A stretch of 37,009 nt of DNA from Lachnospiraceae bacterium (GTDB lineage: Bacteria; Bacillota; Clostridia; Lachnospirales; Lachnospiraceae), in the NCBI GenBank assembly GCA_017938485.1, contig JAGBBM010000004.1, positions 1 through 37,009 on the forward strand, written 5' to 3'. The notes under the pieces were generated by a model. It did not search any database and was not told the origin of the DNA. It saw only the letters and a list, made by a program, of their open reading frames with translations. A program made the position numbers and the translations under genes. Positions 23,995 to 32,390 of this stretch are shown here, in pieces. Every line of letters starts with the position of its first letter. Position 1 is the stretch's first letter.

Positions 23995-24934
23995 TATCTA
24001 CGAAAAAACTTTCTCTTTCCGATTCAAGCGCTGGCTTGATGGTACAAAGGATCCATTTATAGATGTGATAGAAACAAAGCCCCAGACTATAAGTGAGGAA
24101 GAGCTAGAAAGAAAAGAGCAGTACAAGAAAGAAAAAGAAGAGCGAATAAAGAATTTATATACCGTAGGTGGTAGCAGAAGAGTGAAGCGATTTAACAAGC
24201 TGTATACATTTTTCTGTGTGGCTTTCTGCGTCTTTTTGGTTGCCATGCTTCTTGTAGCTGTGTCAAATCTTCCAGCTTACGGCGAAGCAACTAATCCAGC
24301 AAACAACGAAGTGGCAAAACGTTATATCGAGGAAGGTCTTAAGGAGACTGGCTCTGTAAATATTGTAACCGGTATGATTTTAGACTACAGAGCTTTTGAT
24401 ACCTTGGGAGAATCCCATGTACTTTTTATTGCTACGGCAGCAGTGCTTATACTCCTTGCAAAAACCAGCGATAAAACCGAAGAGGCTACAGGAGAAAATG
24501 ACAGAATATATGAGCCAAAAAATGATGTGATTTTGCAGACTGCCGCAAGGCTTTTAGTACCACCAATTATTATATTCGGTGCTTATGTAGTGCTGTGTGG
24601 TCACCTTGGCCCCGGAGGAGGTTTTTCCGGAGGTGCCATAATTGGTGCAGGACTTATCTTATACCTTAACGCTTTTGACTTTAAGAAAACGGAGAGATTT
24701 TTTACTGCTAAGACATACAAGGTTTTAAGCATATCTGCCTTGGGATGCTACTGCCTTGCAAAGAGCTACTCATTTTATACCGGTGCTAATCATATCCACA
24801 GTATAATTCCTCTTGGAACTGCTGGAGATATCTTAAGCAGTGGTCTTATTCTCATATTAAACATTTGTGTCGGTGTGGTAGTTGCAGGAACTATGTACAC
24901 GTTTTACGTTATGTTCAGAAAGGGAGGGTACTAG
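23972..24934 (+). CDS. MbhE-MnhB fusion subunit
   Basis: This 320-aa protein joins two subunits that are usually separate. Residues 1-70 are cytosolic and highly charged (KEQYKKEKEERIKN). Residues 75-170 match MbhE, the last part of the MrpA C-terminus, with a TM segment, LPAYG, GSVNIVTGMILDYRAFDTLGE and a second TM. Residues 185-320 are an MnhB/MrpB domain with four TM segments and the signature HLGPGGGFSGGAIIGAG (about 210-226). The charged 70-residue N-terminal extension is not part of either family as I know them and may dock other subunits. It starts within the MbhD-like gene (23-nt overlap), and its stop is 1 nt before the mrpC ATG. Confidence 0.85.
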   Translation: MSKKIPSDIYEKTFSFRFKRWLDGTKDPFIDVIETKPQTISEEELERKEQYKKEKEERIKNLYTVGGSRRVKRFNKLYTFFCVAFCVFLVAMLLVAVSNLPAYGEATNPANNEVAKRYIEEGLKETGSVNIVTGMILDYRAFDTLGESHVLFIATAAVLILLAKTSDKTEEATGENDRIYEPKNDVILQTAARLLVPPIIIFGAYVVLCGHLGPGGGFSGGAIIGAGLILYLNAFDFKKTERFFTAKTYKVLSISALGCYCLAKSYSFYTGANHIHSIIPLGTAGDILSSGLILILNICVGVVVAGTMYTFYVMFRKGGY

Positions 24935-24935
24935 G

Positions 24936-25313
24936 ATGAATTTATCTAATCTCTTTGTGAATTTCGAAGAAGCTATATCTATGGTTTTGTTTGGTATAGG
25001 TTTCTGTAATCTTTTAATGCAGAAAAATCTTATCAAGAAAATCATAGGTCTTAATATTATGGATACAGCTATGTTTTTGTTCCTTGCGGCTAAAGGTTAT
25101 GTGGAAGGTAGAAAAGCACCAATTATAACTGATGGTGTGACAGATGTTACTGCATACATTAATCCTATTCCTAGTGGTCTGGTCCTTACAGGAATTGTTG
25201 TGTCTGTGTCTGTAACTGCTCTTATGCTTGCTCTTACTATAAGACTATACCAGAGATATCACACTCTTGATATAGATGAGATTACAGCCCTTATGAAGAA
25301 GGAGGAAAAGTAA
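24936..25313 (+). CDS. mrpC: Mrp-like antiporter subunit C (NuoK-like)
   Basis: This 125-aa protein starts at ATG 24936, 1 nt after the previous stop, with AGGGAGGG upstream. It has three TM segments (about 8-28, 33-53 and 82-108), as in NuoK. The NPIPSGLVLTGIVVSVSVTALMLAL region is a clear MrpC/MnhC signature, resembling DPLPQALVLTAIVI of the family. The ATG of the following antiporter gene overlaps its stop codon (TAATG), so the two are translationally coupled. MrpC sits between the B-type and D-type subunits in known complexes. Confidence 0.92.
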   Translation: MNLSNLFVNFEEAISMVLFGIGFCNLLMQKNLIKKIIGLNIMDTAMFLFLAAKGYVEGRKAPIITDGVTDVTAYINPIPSGLVLTGIVVSVSVTALMLALTIRLYQRYHTLDIDEITALMKKEEK

Positions 25314-26821
25314 TGGAATTTGTGCAGAATCTACCATTTATATCCATACTTGTTTCTCTTTTTGCGGGGCCGGTTTGCCTTCTCTTAAAGGGAAAGAAAG
25401 CCAAGTATGTGAACCTTTTTGTCATAATTTCTGTGGGAATTATGCAGCTTTTTGTGTTGCTTCACGCCCTAAAGCTTAAGGAGGCATACACCTATTCTAT
25501 GGGTCATTATCCTGCACCTTGGGGAAATGAAATTCGTATTGGAATCTTAGAGGCTTCTATGGCACTGTTTTTCACCATTATATTGCTTCTTTCTATGCTT
25601 GCAGGAATAAGGGAAAGAGAAAAAGATATCGATAGCGAGAAACAGAATCTATACTATGTAATGACCAATCTTTTGCTTTGCTCTTTGATGGCATTGGTAT
25701 ACACCAATGATATATTTAATGCATATGTTTTTGTGGAGATAAATACCATAGCAGCTTGCGGACTTATCATGATTAGAGAGAAGGGTAGAACTATACTTGC
25801 AGCTACTAGATACATGATTATGAATCTTCTTGGTTCTGGTCTATTTCTTCTTGGAATTTGTTTCCTGTATGATTTAACAGGACACCTTCTTATGAGCAAT
25901 ATAAAGGAGCAGGTAGCCATTCTCAATGTTACAGGAGAGTATCATATGCCTCTTCTTGTAGCCATAGTACTTCTTGCGGTGGGACTTGCTATAAAGAGTG
26001 CTCTGTATCCTTTCCATAGCTGGGTGCCAGATGCCTACGGATATTCTACAGTATCCTCAGCGGCAATTCTTTCATCTTTGGTTTCAAAAGGATATATATT
26101 CCTACTCATAAAGATATTCTACAGAGTTGTTGGCTTTGATATTATTGCGAGCAGTAAGGTTATAGATGTGCTCTTTGTCTTTGGTGTGGCAGGTATGCTT
26201 ATGGGCTCTATAAATGCCATAAAGGAAAAAGACATAAGACGTATGATAGCATTTTCATCGGTTGCTCAGATAGGTTACATATATATGGGATTTGGCCTTG
26301 GTACTGTTGCTGGTATGGTGGCCAGTGTATATCGTATTGTATTCCACGCTGCAACAAAGTCTTTGCTTTTTGTGGCTGCATCTGGACTTATAGATGCCTC
26401 AGGAAATGATAAACATATAACTAGCTTAAAGGGAGCTGGTTACAGGAATAAAACCGCAGGTGTGGCATTTACTGTAGGTGCACTTTCTATGATAGGTTTT
26501 CCTCTTCTTTCAGGCTTTATATCCAAGATTCTATTCGCAGGAGCAGCCTGGGAGACTGATACAAAGATGATGGTGACACTGGTGGCTCTTGCTATAAGTA
26601 CTATCTTAAATGCTATGTACTTTATGAGAACGGTTATAACTATTTATACGCCGATGAAGACACCTGAGGTTAAGGAGAAGGGATATGCTAAGATTAAGTT
26701 CTCCGAGGAGACACTTAAGAATATAACCCTTATTGGTTTTATTGTTTTAAATGTATTGCTTGGAGTTTGTTCTGAGCCTGTAGTTGATTTGATAGAAAAA
26801 GGTTTAGCTATGTTTGGTTAG
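25313..26821 (+). CDS. NuoM/N-type antiporter-like subunit 1 (Mrp-like operon)
   Basis: This 502-aa protein with about 14 TM segments belongs to the proton-conducting membrane transporter family (Proton_antipo_M). Key charged residues are intact: Glu142 in VFVEINTIAA (TM5), Lys228 in AIKSALYPFHSW (TM7), Lys259 in SSLVSKG (TM8) and Lys405 in GFISK (TM12). The TM7-8 loop reads VPDAYGYSTVSSAAI, which differs from the AHPVAPSPAS type of the two longer subunits and resembles divergent MrpD/MbhH-type paralogues. It takes the MrpD position directly after mrpC, but I cannot assign mrpD with certainty because three further paralogues follow. It probably forms one proton or sodium half-channel. Confidence 0.88.
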   Translation: MEFVQNLPFISILVSLFAGPVCLLLKGKKAKYVNLFVIISVGIMQLFVLLHALKLKEAYTYSMGHYPAPWGNEIRIGILEASMALFFTIILLLSMLAGIREREKDIDSEKQNLYYVMTNLLLCSLMALVYTNDIFNAYVFVEINTIAACGLIMIREKGRTILAATRYMIMNLLGSGLFLLGICFLYDLTGHLLMSNIKEQVAILNVTGEYHMPLLVAIVLLAVGLAIKSALYPFHSWVPDAYGYSTVSSAAILSSLVSKGYIFLLIKIFYRVVGFDIIASSKVIDVLFVFGVAGMLMGSINAIKEKDIRRMIAFSSVAQIGYIYMGFGLGTVAGMVASVYRIVFHAATKSLLFVAASGLIDASGNDKHITSLKGAGYRNKTAGVAFTVGALSMIGFPLLSGFISKILFAGAAWETDTKMMVTLVALAISTILNAMYFMRTVITIYTPMKTPEVKEKGYAKIKFSEETLKNITLIGFIVLNVLLGVCSEPVVDLIEKGLAMFG

Positions 26822-26833
26822 GAGAAATGATAC

Positions 26834-28336
26834 ATGGAGTACGTAATTGTTTTGCCAATACTTATATCAGTTCTTATAGGTGTTTTACTTCTTATATCTT
26901 CTTTTGTGTCTCACACTAGAGAGAAAAGTAAAGCATTTATAAGTGACAATTTTAAGTACACAGGGGTGGTTTCACTTATTACCCTTTTTGTTTGCGTGGC
27001 AATTACTTTATATGTGGCTTGGTTCGGTCCAGATGATATAGTGCTTTTCTCTCTGGTAGACGACATACCTATACATTTTCACATAGATGATTTGGGCAGA
27101 CTTTTTGTAACAGTCACAAGTATTGTGTGGCTCATGGTTTGTGTATATGCCATTAAGTATATGAAGCACGAGGGTGAGGAGAGAAGATTTTATGGATGTT
27201 ATCTCATAGTGTATGGAGTTTTAGTTGCACTGGATTTTGCAGGTAATCTCATAACTTTTTATCTCTTATATGAACTTATGACAATAACATCAGTTGTTAT
27301 GGTGTTGCACAAGGGAACTAAGGAAGCTATTATGGCAGGACTTAAGTATCTCTTTTATTCTATGGCAGGAGCTTACTGTGCCCTTTTTGGTATGTTTGTA
27401 GTGTATCAGCACTGTCACCACCTCAACTTTACAGCAGGTGCAAATTTAAATGAGGTGTTGGCGTCAGAAAATAGAGAGATTATGTTGGTTGCAGTATTCT
27501 TTATGTTACTTGGATTTGGAACTAAAGGAGGTATGCTCCCTTTCCACGCATGGCTTCCAACAGCCCATCCAGTGGCACCATCTCCGGCATCTGCAGTACT
27601 TTCTGCAATTATAGTTAAGTCAGGTGTTTTGGGTGTAATTCGTACGGTTTACTATGTTGTGGGTCCTGATTTTATTAGGGGAAGCTGGGTTCAGTATGCT
27701 TGGATTGGCTTTGCCCTTACAACTATATTTATGGGCTCTATGCTTGCATATAGAGAAAAGGTGTTCAAGAAGAGACTTGCATATTCTACGGTTAGTCAGG
27801 TGTCATACATCTTCTTTGGACTTGCTTTGCTTGACCCGGTTGCTATGACTGGTTCCCTGGTTCACGTGGTGGGACATGCCCTTATCAAATGTAGTCTCTT
27901 CCTTTCAGCAGGACTCTTTGCGTTTAAGACAGGAAAGACCCATGTGGATGATTTCATTGGTATTGGAAAGACTATGAAGGTTACTCTTATGGCTTACACA
28001 TTGGGAGCTCTAGGGCTTATTGGTATACCGCCAACAGTTGGTTTCATAAGCAAGTGGTATTTTGCTTCCGGTGCGCTTAAAGCTGATTTAAATGTGGTAT
28101 CTATACTTGGAATTGTAGTGCTCTTGATTAGTGCACTTCTTACAGCAGGGTATCTTCTACCTATAACCATAAGAGGATTTTTCCCAGGAAAAGATGTCCA
28201 GATAGAAGAGAAAGAGGAAAAACTTGATAGTATGTCCGGAGTGATTTTTATAATGGCAATCTTGGCACTTTTGATTGGAATATTACCTAATCCTATCATA
28301 GATTTTGCCCGAGAAATTGTTGCCACATTATTTTAA
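26834..28336 (+). CDS. NuoM/MrpD-type antiporter-like subunit 2 (Mrp-like operon)
   Basis: This 500-aa protein has about 14 TM segments. The proton-path residues are present: Glu147 in LLYELMTITS, Lys231 in FGTKGGMLPFHAWLP, Lys262 in IIVKSG and a Lys in GFISKW. The AHPVAPSPASAVLSAI loop is the MrpD/HyfB/MbhH type. The start is ATG 26834, 12 nt after the previous stop. Three His residues in a soluble loop (YQHCHHLNF, about 191-199) stand out and could bind metal or simply be variable. It is likely paralogous to the neighbouring subunits by ancient duplication rather than recent copying, since sequence similarity is low outside the motifs. Confidence 0.88.
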   Translation: MEYVIVLPILISVLIGVLLLISSFVSHTREKSKAFISDNFKYTGVVSLITLFVCVAITLYVAWFGPDDIVLFSLVDDIPIHFHIDDLGRLFVTVTSIVWLMVCVYAIKYMKHEGEERRFYGCYLIVYGVLVALDFAGNLITFYLLYELMTITSVVMVLHKGTKEAIMAGLKYLFYSMAGAYCALFGMFVVYQHCHHLNFTAGANLNEVLASENREIMLVAVFFMLLGFGTKGGMLPFHAWLPTAHPVAPSPASAVLSAIIVKSGVLGVIRTVYYVVGPDFIRGSWVQYAWIGFALTTIFMGSMLAYREKVFKKRLAYSTVSQVSYIFFGLALLDPVAMTGSLVHVVGHALIKCSLFLSAGLFAFKTGKTHVDDFIGIGKTMKVTLMAYTLGALGLIGIPPTVGFISKWYFASGALKADLNVVSILGIVVLLISALLTAGYLLPITIRGFFPGKDVQIEEKEEKLDSMSGVIFIMAILALLIGILPNPIIDFAREIVATLF

Positions 28337-28349
28337 GGAGGTAGGATAG

Positions 28350-29825
28350 ATGAGTTCATATTTTATGTTAATAGCTGTGCTACTTCCTATAGTTGGAGGA
28401 TGTCTTATACCACTTCTTCCACTTAATAAAAGGTCATGGCTTGCAATCTATACAGAATTTATAGTTATCACAACTTCTGTCTTGGTGTTCTTAATTATAG
28501 TGAACAGACCAGACAGTGGTTTTGTTGTATTTGATTTAACAAAGGAACTTAGCATAACCTTAAAGTTGGATGAAACAGGTTCTGTGTTTGCTACTTTGGT
28601 TGCCTTCCTCTGGCCTTTTGCAACTCTATATGCGGTAGAGTATATGAGACATGAGACCCACGAGAAGACTTTCTTTGGATTTTACACCATGACCTATGGT
28701 GTGACTCTTGGTATAGCTATGGCTGGCAATATTGTAACTCTTTATTTGTTTTACGAGATGCTCACCATAGTTACCTTGCCACTGGTTATGCACACTCTCA
28801 CTAAAGAGGCTATAAAGGCAAGTAGAACATATATATATTATTCTTTAGGTGGAGCTGCCTTTGCATTTATTGGTATGGTGTACATATTAAAATATGGTTC
28901 AACTGCCGACTTTGTGGCAGGAGGAGTTCTTGATATGGCTAAAATTGGTAATGGAACTGATTTGATGCTACTTGTGTATGTAATCTGTTTCTGCGGATTT
29001 TCAGTTAAGGCAGCGATGTTTCCATTTTCAGCATGGCTTCCAAAGGCTGGTGTGGCACCAACTCCGGTTACTGCACTTCTCCATGCCGTAGCAGTGGTTA
29101 AGGCAGGTGCTTTTGCCATTATAAGAGTAACTAATTTTAGCTTTGGAACGGAAGCATTAAAGGGAACTTGGGCTCAGAATTTCCTTATGGTGCTCGTTAT
29201 ATTTACTATCGTTTATGGTTGTAGTAGAGGACTTAAGGAGCCCCATTTTAAAAGGCGTCTTGCCTGGTCTACAGTAAGTAACTTATCCTACATACTTTTT
29301 GGTGTTATCACTATGTCACCTATGGGACTGCTTGGTGCATTTGCCCATATGATTTGTCACGCCTTTATGAAGATTACTGCATTTTTCTGTGCAGGTTCAG
29401 TTATATATAAGACAGGAAGAAATTATGTATATGAGTTGGATGGCTTTGGAAGAAAGATGCCAAAGACCTTCTTTGCCTTTACTATATCAGGTCTCGCTCT
29501 TATGGGCGTGCCGGGACTTTGTGGTTTTGTAAGTAAGTGGGATTTGGCAAAGGGAGCAGTGACAAATAACACAGTTCTCTCCTTTGTGGGAGTGGCGGCC
29601 CTTCTTGTATCATCCCTTCTTACAGCTATATATATGCTCAGTGTAGTGGTTAGAGCTTACTTCCCAGGAAAAGACTTTGATTACAGTACCATATCAGATG
29701 TAAAAGACCCGAACTGGATGATGACTCTTCCACTTATTATATTTGTAGTAGTGATGTTTGTTATAGGTCTTAATCCATCCCTTCTGATGAGTCAATTGTC
29801 AGAAGTTGTGGATACGGTTTTCTAG
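28350..29825 (+). CDS. MrpA/NuoL-signature antiporter-like subunit 3 (Mrp-like operon)
   Basis: This 491-aa protein has about 14 TM segments. Key residues are Glu136 in LFYEMLTIVT, Lys220 in SVKAAMFPFSAWLP, Lys251 in AVVKAGAF and a Lys in GFVSKW. Its TM7-8 region, APTPVTALLHAVAVVKAG, is of the NuoL/MrpA kind (PTPVSAxLHxATMVKAG), unlike its sisters. The usual His of PFHxWLP is Ser here. It thus looks like the N-terminal antiporter half of MrpA, while the MrpA C-terminal half is supplied by the separate MbhD-like and MbhE-MnhB proteins. AAGGAGG lies 8 nt upstream of the ATG. Confidence 0.87.
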   Translation: MSSYFMLIAVLLPIVGGCLIPLLPLNKRSWLAIYTEFIVITTSVLVFLIIVNRPDSGFVVFDLTKELSITLKLDETGSVFATLVAFLWPFATLYAVEYMRHETHEKTFFGFYTMTYGVTLGIAMAGNIVTLYLFYEMLTIVTLPLVMHTLTKEAIKASRTYIYYSLGGAAFAFIGMVYILKYGSTADFVAGGVLDMAKIGNGTDLMLLVYVICFCGFSVKAAMFPFSAWLPKAGVAPTPVTALLHAVAVVKAGAFAIIRVTNFSFGTEALKGTWAQNFLMVLVIFTIVYGCSRGLKEPHFKRRLAWSTVSNLSYILFGVITMSPMGLLGAFAHMICHAFMKITAFFCAGSVIYKTGRNYVYELDGFGRKMPKTFFAFTISGLALMGVPGLCGFVSKWDLAKGAVTNNTVLSFVGVAALLVSSLLTAIYMLSVVVRAYFPGKDFDYSTISDVKDPNWMMTLPLIIFVVVMFVIGLNPSLLMSQLSEVVDTVF

Positions 29826-29839
29826 GAAAGGAGTAGAGT

Positions 29840-31906
29840 ATGAACGAGAGTTTATTGTTACCTTTATTAGTTTTTCTACCTTTCCTTGGAACATTGATAT
29901 CCTATTGTATAGGTAGAAAAAATGAATTGGCAAGAGATATATTTGCCTGGGTTTTGGTTATAAGCGAGTTTGCTGTTACAATGGGACTATTTCTTATGTA
30001 TAACCAAAAAGTGGGCCAGGAAGCTATTCTTGATTGCTACATTCCTGAGATATGTGGTATGGGAATAGGCTTTACCTTAGATGGCTTCAGGCTGATATAT
30101 GTAATGATAGCGGCACTTATGTGGATGATGACTACTCTCCTTTCAAGAGAGTATTTTGTCCATCACGAAAATAGAAATAGATTCTATACCTTTTTCCTCC
30201 TTACTTTAGGTGCAACTATGGGAGTGTTTTTATCTGCAGATTTGTATACTACATTTATCTTCTTTGAGATAATGTCCTTTACATCTTATGTGTGGGTTGC
30301 CCAGGAAGAAAATGGGGAATCCCTTAGGGCAGCAGCTACCTATCTTGCAGTGGCTATTATCGGTGGATTGGTTATGCTTATGGGCATATTCCTTCTTTAT
30401 AACCAGCTTGGAACTGTGAAGATAAGTGAGCTTATGGAGGCTGCAGCATCAACCAACAATGAGACTTTGTTATATAGTGTTGGTGTGTGCTTGCTTGTGG
30501 GCTTTGGTGCAAAAGCAGGTGCATTTCCACTTCACGTATGGTTGCCAAAGGCACATCCTGTTGCTCCGGCGCCAGCTTCAGCACTTCTTTCAGGTATACT
30601 TACCAAGACCGGTGTGTTTGGCATATTGGTAGTAAGTAGCAATATGTTCTTCCATGACCCTCTTTGGGGAAAGCTAATCCTTACCCTTGGAGTTATAACT
30701 ATGTTTGGTGGAGCATTGCTAGCGGTATTTTCTATAGATTTAAAGAGAACCCTTGCCTGTTCCTCTATGTCCCAGATAGGATTTATAATGGTGGGTATAG
30801 GTATGCAGGGAATCATAGGAGAGGATAATGGTCTTGCGGTGGATGGAACCTTTGTACATATGATAAACCACTCCCTGATTAAGCTGCTTCTCTTTATGAT
30901 ATCCGGTGTTATATATATGAATGCCCACGCTCTTGATTTAAATGCTATAAGAGGCTTTGGAAGAAAGAAGAGGCTTATCAAGGTGCTGTTTTTAATAGGT
31001 GCCCTTGTTATTGCGGGAATTCCTATGTTTAGCGGATATATCAGCAAAACCTTGCTCCATGAAAGCATAGTGGAGTATCACGGTGGAACTATATATACGG
31101 TGATTGAGTGGATATTCCTAGTAAGCGGTGGTCTTACCCTTGCTTATATGACTAAGCTTTTTGTGGCAATATTTGTAGAGAAAAACAAGGACGAGAAGCT
31201 TCAAGCAAAGTATGATGAGAAGAAAAAATATATGAACCCTATAAGTGGAATAGCAGTGACCGTAAGCGGAATTATACTCTTTGTATGGGGACTTTTCCCT
31301 CACGCTGTTATAGAGAAGGTTGCAGCTATGGGAGATAAGTTTATGCACTTTGTAGGGCACAGACATGAGGTTCACTATTTTAACTGGATAAACCTTAAGG
31401 GGGCAGTTATAACCCTTGTAATCGGCTCTTTGGTATACTTCCTAATTATAAGATTGCTTCTTATGAAGGAAGGTAATTATGTAAACCGCTGGCCAAAATG
31501 GTTTGATATGGAAAATCTCATATATCGCCCAATACTTCTAGGCGTGTTTCCATTTATAGGTGGTGTAATTGCGAGAGTATGCGATAGCTTTATGGATACT
31601 GTGGTGGTTATTCTAAGAAAGACGATTTATAAAGATACACCTACTAAAACTGAGCGAATCGAAGGAAATGTTGTGACAGATTTCCTTGGAAATATAATGA
31701 ATTTCTTCACTGGACTGGTGGCGAAAATCAAGAGAAATATTACAGGTAAAGAACCTGCAATTAAGAAAGATTATGTGCATATACTTGCGGTTAGATATGA
31801 TGAGTTTAAGGAGGATGCACTGGTTATAGGCAGAAGCCTTTCCTTCGGATTTATGCTTCTTGGCATAGGACTTGTATTAACCCTCATCTACATAATCCTT
31901 ATATAA
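29840..31906 (+). CDS. Long NuoL/HyfB-type antiporter-like subunit 4 (Mrp-like operon)
   Basis: This 688-aa protein is the longest antiporter-like subunit. The 14-TM core carries Glu143 in IFFEIMSFTS, Lys225 in FGAKAGAFPLHVWLP, Lys256 in ILTKTG and a Lys in GYISK. The AHPVAPAPASALLSGIL loop is of HyfB/EchA/MrpD type. The C-terminal extension of about 190 aa contains another TM (about 515-535), WPKWFDMENLIYRPIL, an amphipathic stretch and a final TM (about 663-687). This pattern resembles the lateral helix of NuoL/HyfB/EchA proteins, which clamps neighbouring subunits. Such long subunits belong mainly to energy-converting hydrogenase complexes, yet no hydrogenase or quinone-type gene follows here. 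It ends the operon. Confidence 0.87.
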   Translation: MNESLLLPLLVFLPFLGTLISYCIGRKNELARDIFAWVLVISEFAVTMGLFLMYNQKVGQEAILDCYIPEICGMGIGFTLDGFRLIYVMIAALMWMMTTLLSREYFVHHENRNRFYTFFLLTLGATMGVFLSADLYTTFIFFEIMSFTSYVWVAQEENGESLRAAATYLAVAIIGGLVMLMGIFLLYNQLGTVKISELMEAAASTNNETLLYSVGVCLLVGFGAKAGAFPLHVWLPKAHPVAPAPASALLSGILTKTGVFGILVVSSNMFFHDPLWGKLILTLGVITMFGGALLAVFSIDLKRTLACSSMSQIGFIMVGIGMQGIIGEDNGLAVDGTFVHMINHSLIKLLLFMISGVIYMNAHALDLNAIRGFGRKKRLIKVLFLIGALVIAGIPMFSGYISKTLLHESIVEYHGGTIYTVIEWIFLVSGGLTLAYMTKLFVAIFVEKNKDEKLQAKYDEKKKYMNPISGIAVTVSGIILFVWGLFPHAVIEKVAAMGDKFMHFVGHRHEVHYFNWINLKGAVITLVIGSLVYFLIIRLLLMKEGNYVNRWPKWFDMENLIYRPILLGVFPFIGGVIARVCDSFMDTVVVILRKTIYKDTPTKTERIEGNVVTDFLGNIMNFFTGLVAKIKRNITGKEPAIKKDYVHILAVRYDEFKEDALVIGRSLSFGFMLLGIGLVLTLIYIILI

Positions 31907-31933
31907 TCCCACCAGAACGGATTACCTATAAGG

Positions 31934-32289
31934 TTCAGCATCCCATTTTCACACTGCACCACTCGTAGATATAAACAGGGTATGTAGAAAACACGCTCTC
32001 GCTCGTCTCACACGCAGGAGTACTAAGGTTCTTACCTGACATAATATATAGGGCATAAGAAAACCGTTTGAACACGCGGGCACTTAGCTAAAAAAGATAT
32101 GGAGCAGATTTTAATCTGTTCCATATCTTTTTTGCTTAGTACCCTTGCGTAGTGAGACGAGCGAAAGCGTGTTTTCACTATGCCCTATATATTATGTCAG
32201 GTAAGAACCTAAGGACTCGCGTGTTCAAACGGTTTTCTTATACCCTGTTTATATCTACGAGTGGTGCAGTGTGAAAATGAGAGGCTGAA
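31934..32289. repeat. Block-shuffled inverted repeat around a terminator
   Basis: The gap between the Mrp-like operon and the lipoprotein gene (31907-32390) is non-coding and holds this structure. Left blocks: A 31944-31983, B 31987-32010, C 32026-32056, D 32057-32078. Inverted right copies: B' 32153-32176, C' 32180-32210, D' 32218-32239, A' 32240-32279. A (40 bp), C (31 bp) and D (22 bp) match perfectly; B (24 bp) has one mismatch. Reading inward, the left order is A-B-C-D and the right is A-D-C-B. TTCAGC/GCTGAA extends the outer ends (31934, 32289). Each junction carries short shared sequences (AGGGTAT or AGGGCAT on one side, TTAG or CTAAG on the other). Confidence 0.9.
32086..32135. terminator. 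Central bidirectional terminator of the Mrp-like operon
   Basis: A 21-bp stem (32090-32110 against 32113-32133, one G-U pair) has six A residues on the left and six or more T residues on the right. It lies at the centre of the shuffled inverted repeat and can stop transcription from either side. Confidence 0.88.
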
Positions 32290-32325
32290 TCATATAAAAA
32301 TCCACATTGGGTGGAAAGAAAAATC

Positions 32326-32354
32326 TTGATAATTGGGTGGCGTGGTGCTATAGT
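32326..32354 (+). promoter_or_regulatory. Promoter of the lipoprotein gene
   Basis: TTGATA (32326-32331), a 17-bp spacer and TATAGT (32349-32354), with TGC just before the -10, form a good promoter with an extended -10. The expected start near 32361 leaves about 30 nt before the ATG. Confidence 0.75.
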
Positions 32355-32390
32355 AAAGACTGCAAAAAATATTTAGGAGGCGTATTAATT

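Noticed and set aside
31907-32390. Insertion sequence or invertible promoter in the large inverted repeat
   Set aside because: There is no transposase or recombinase gene inside or beside it, the interior holds only a terminator, and no target-site duplication is apparent.
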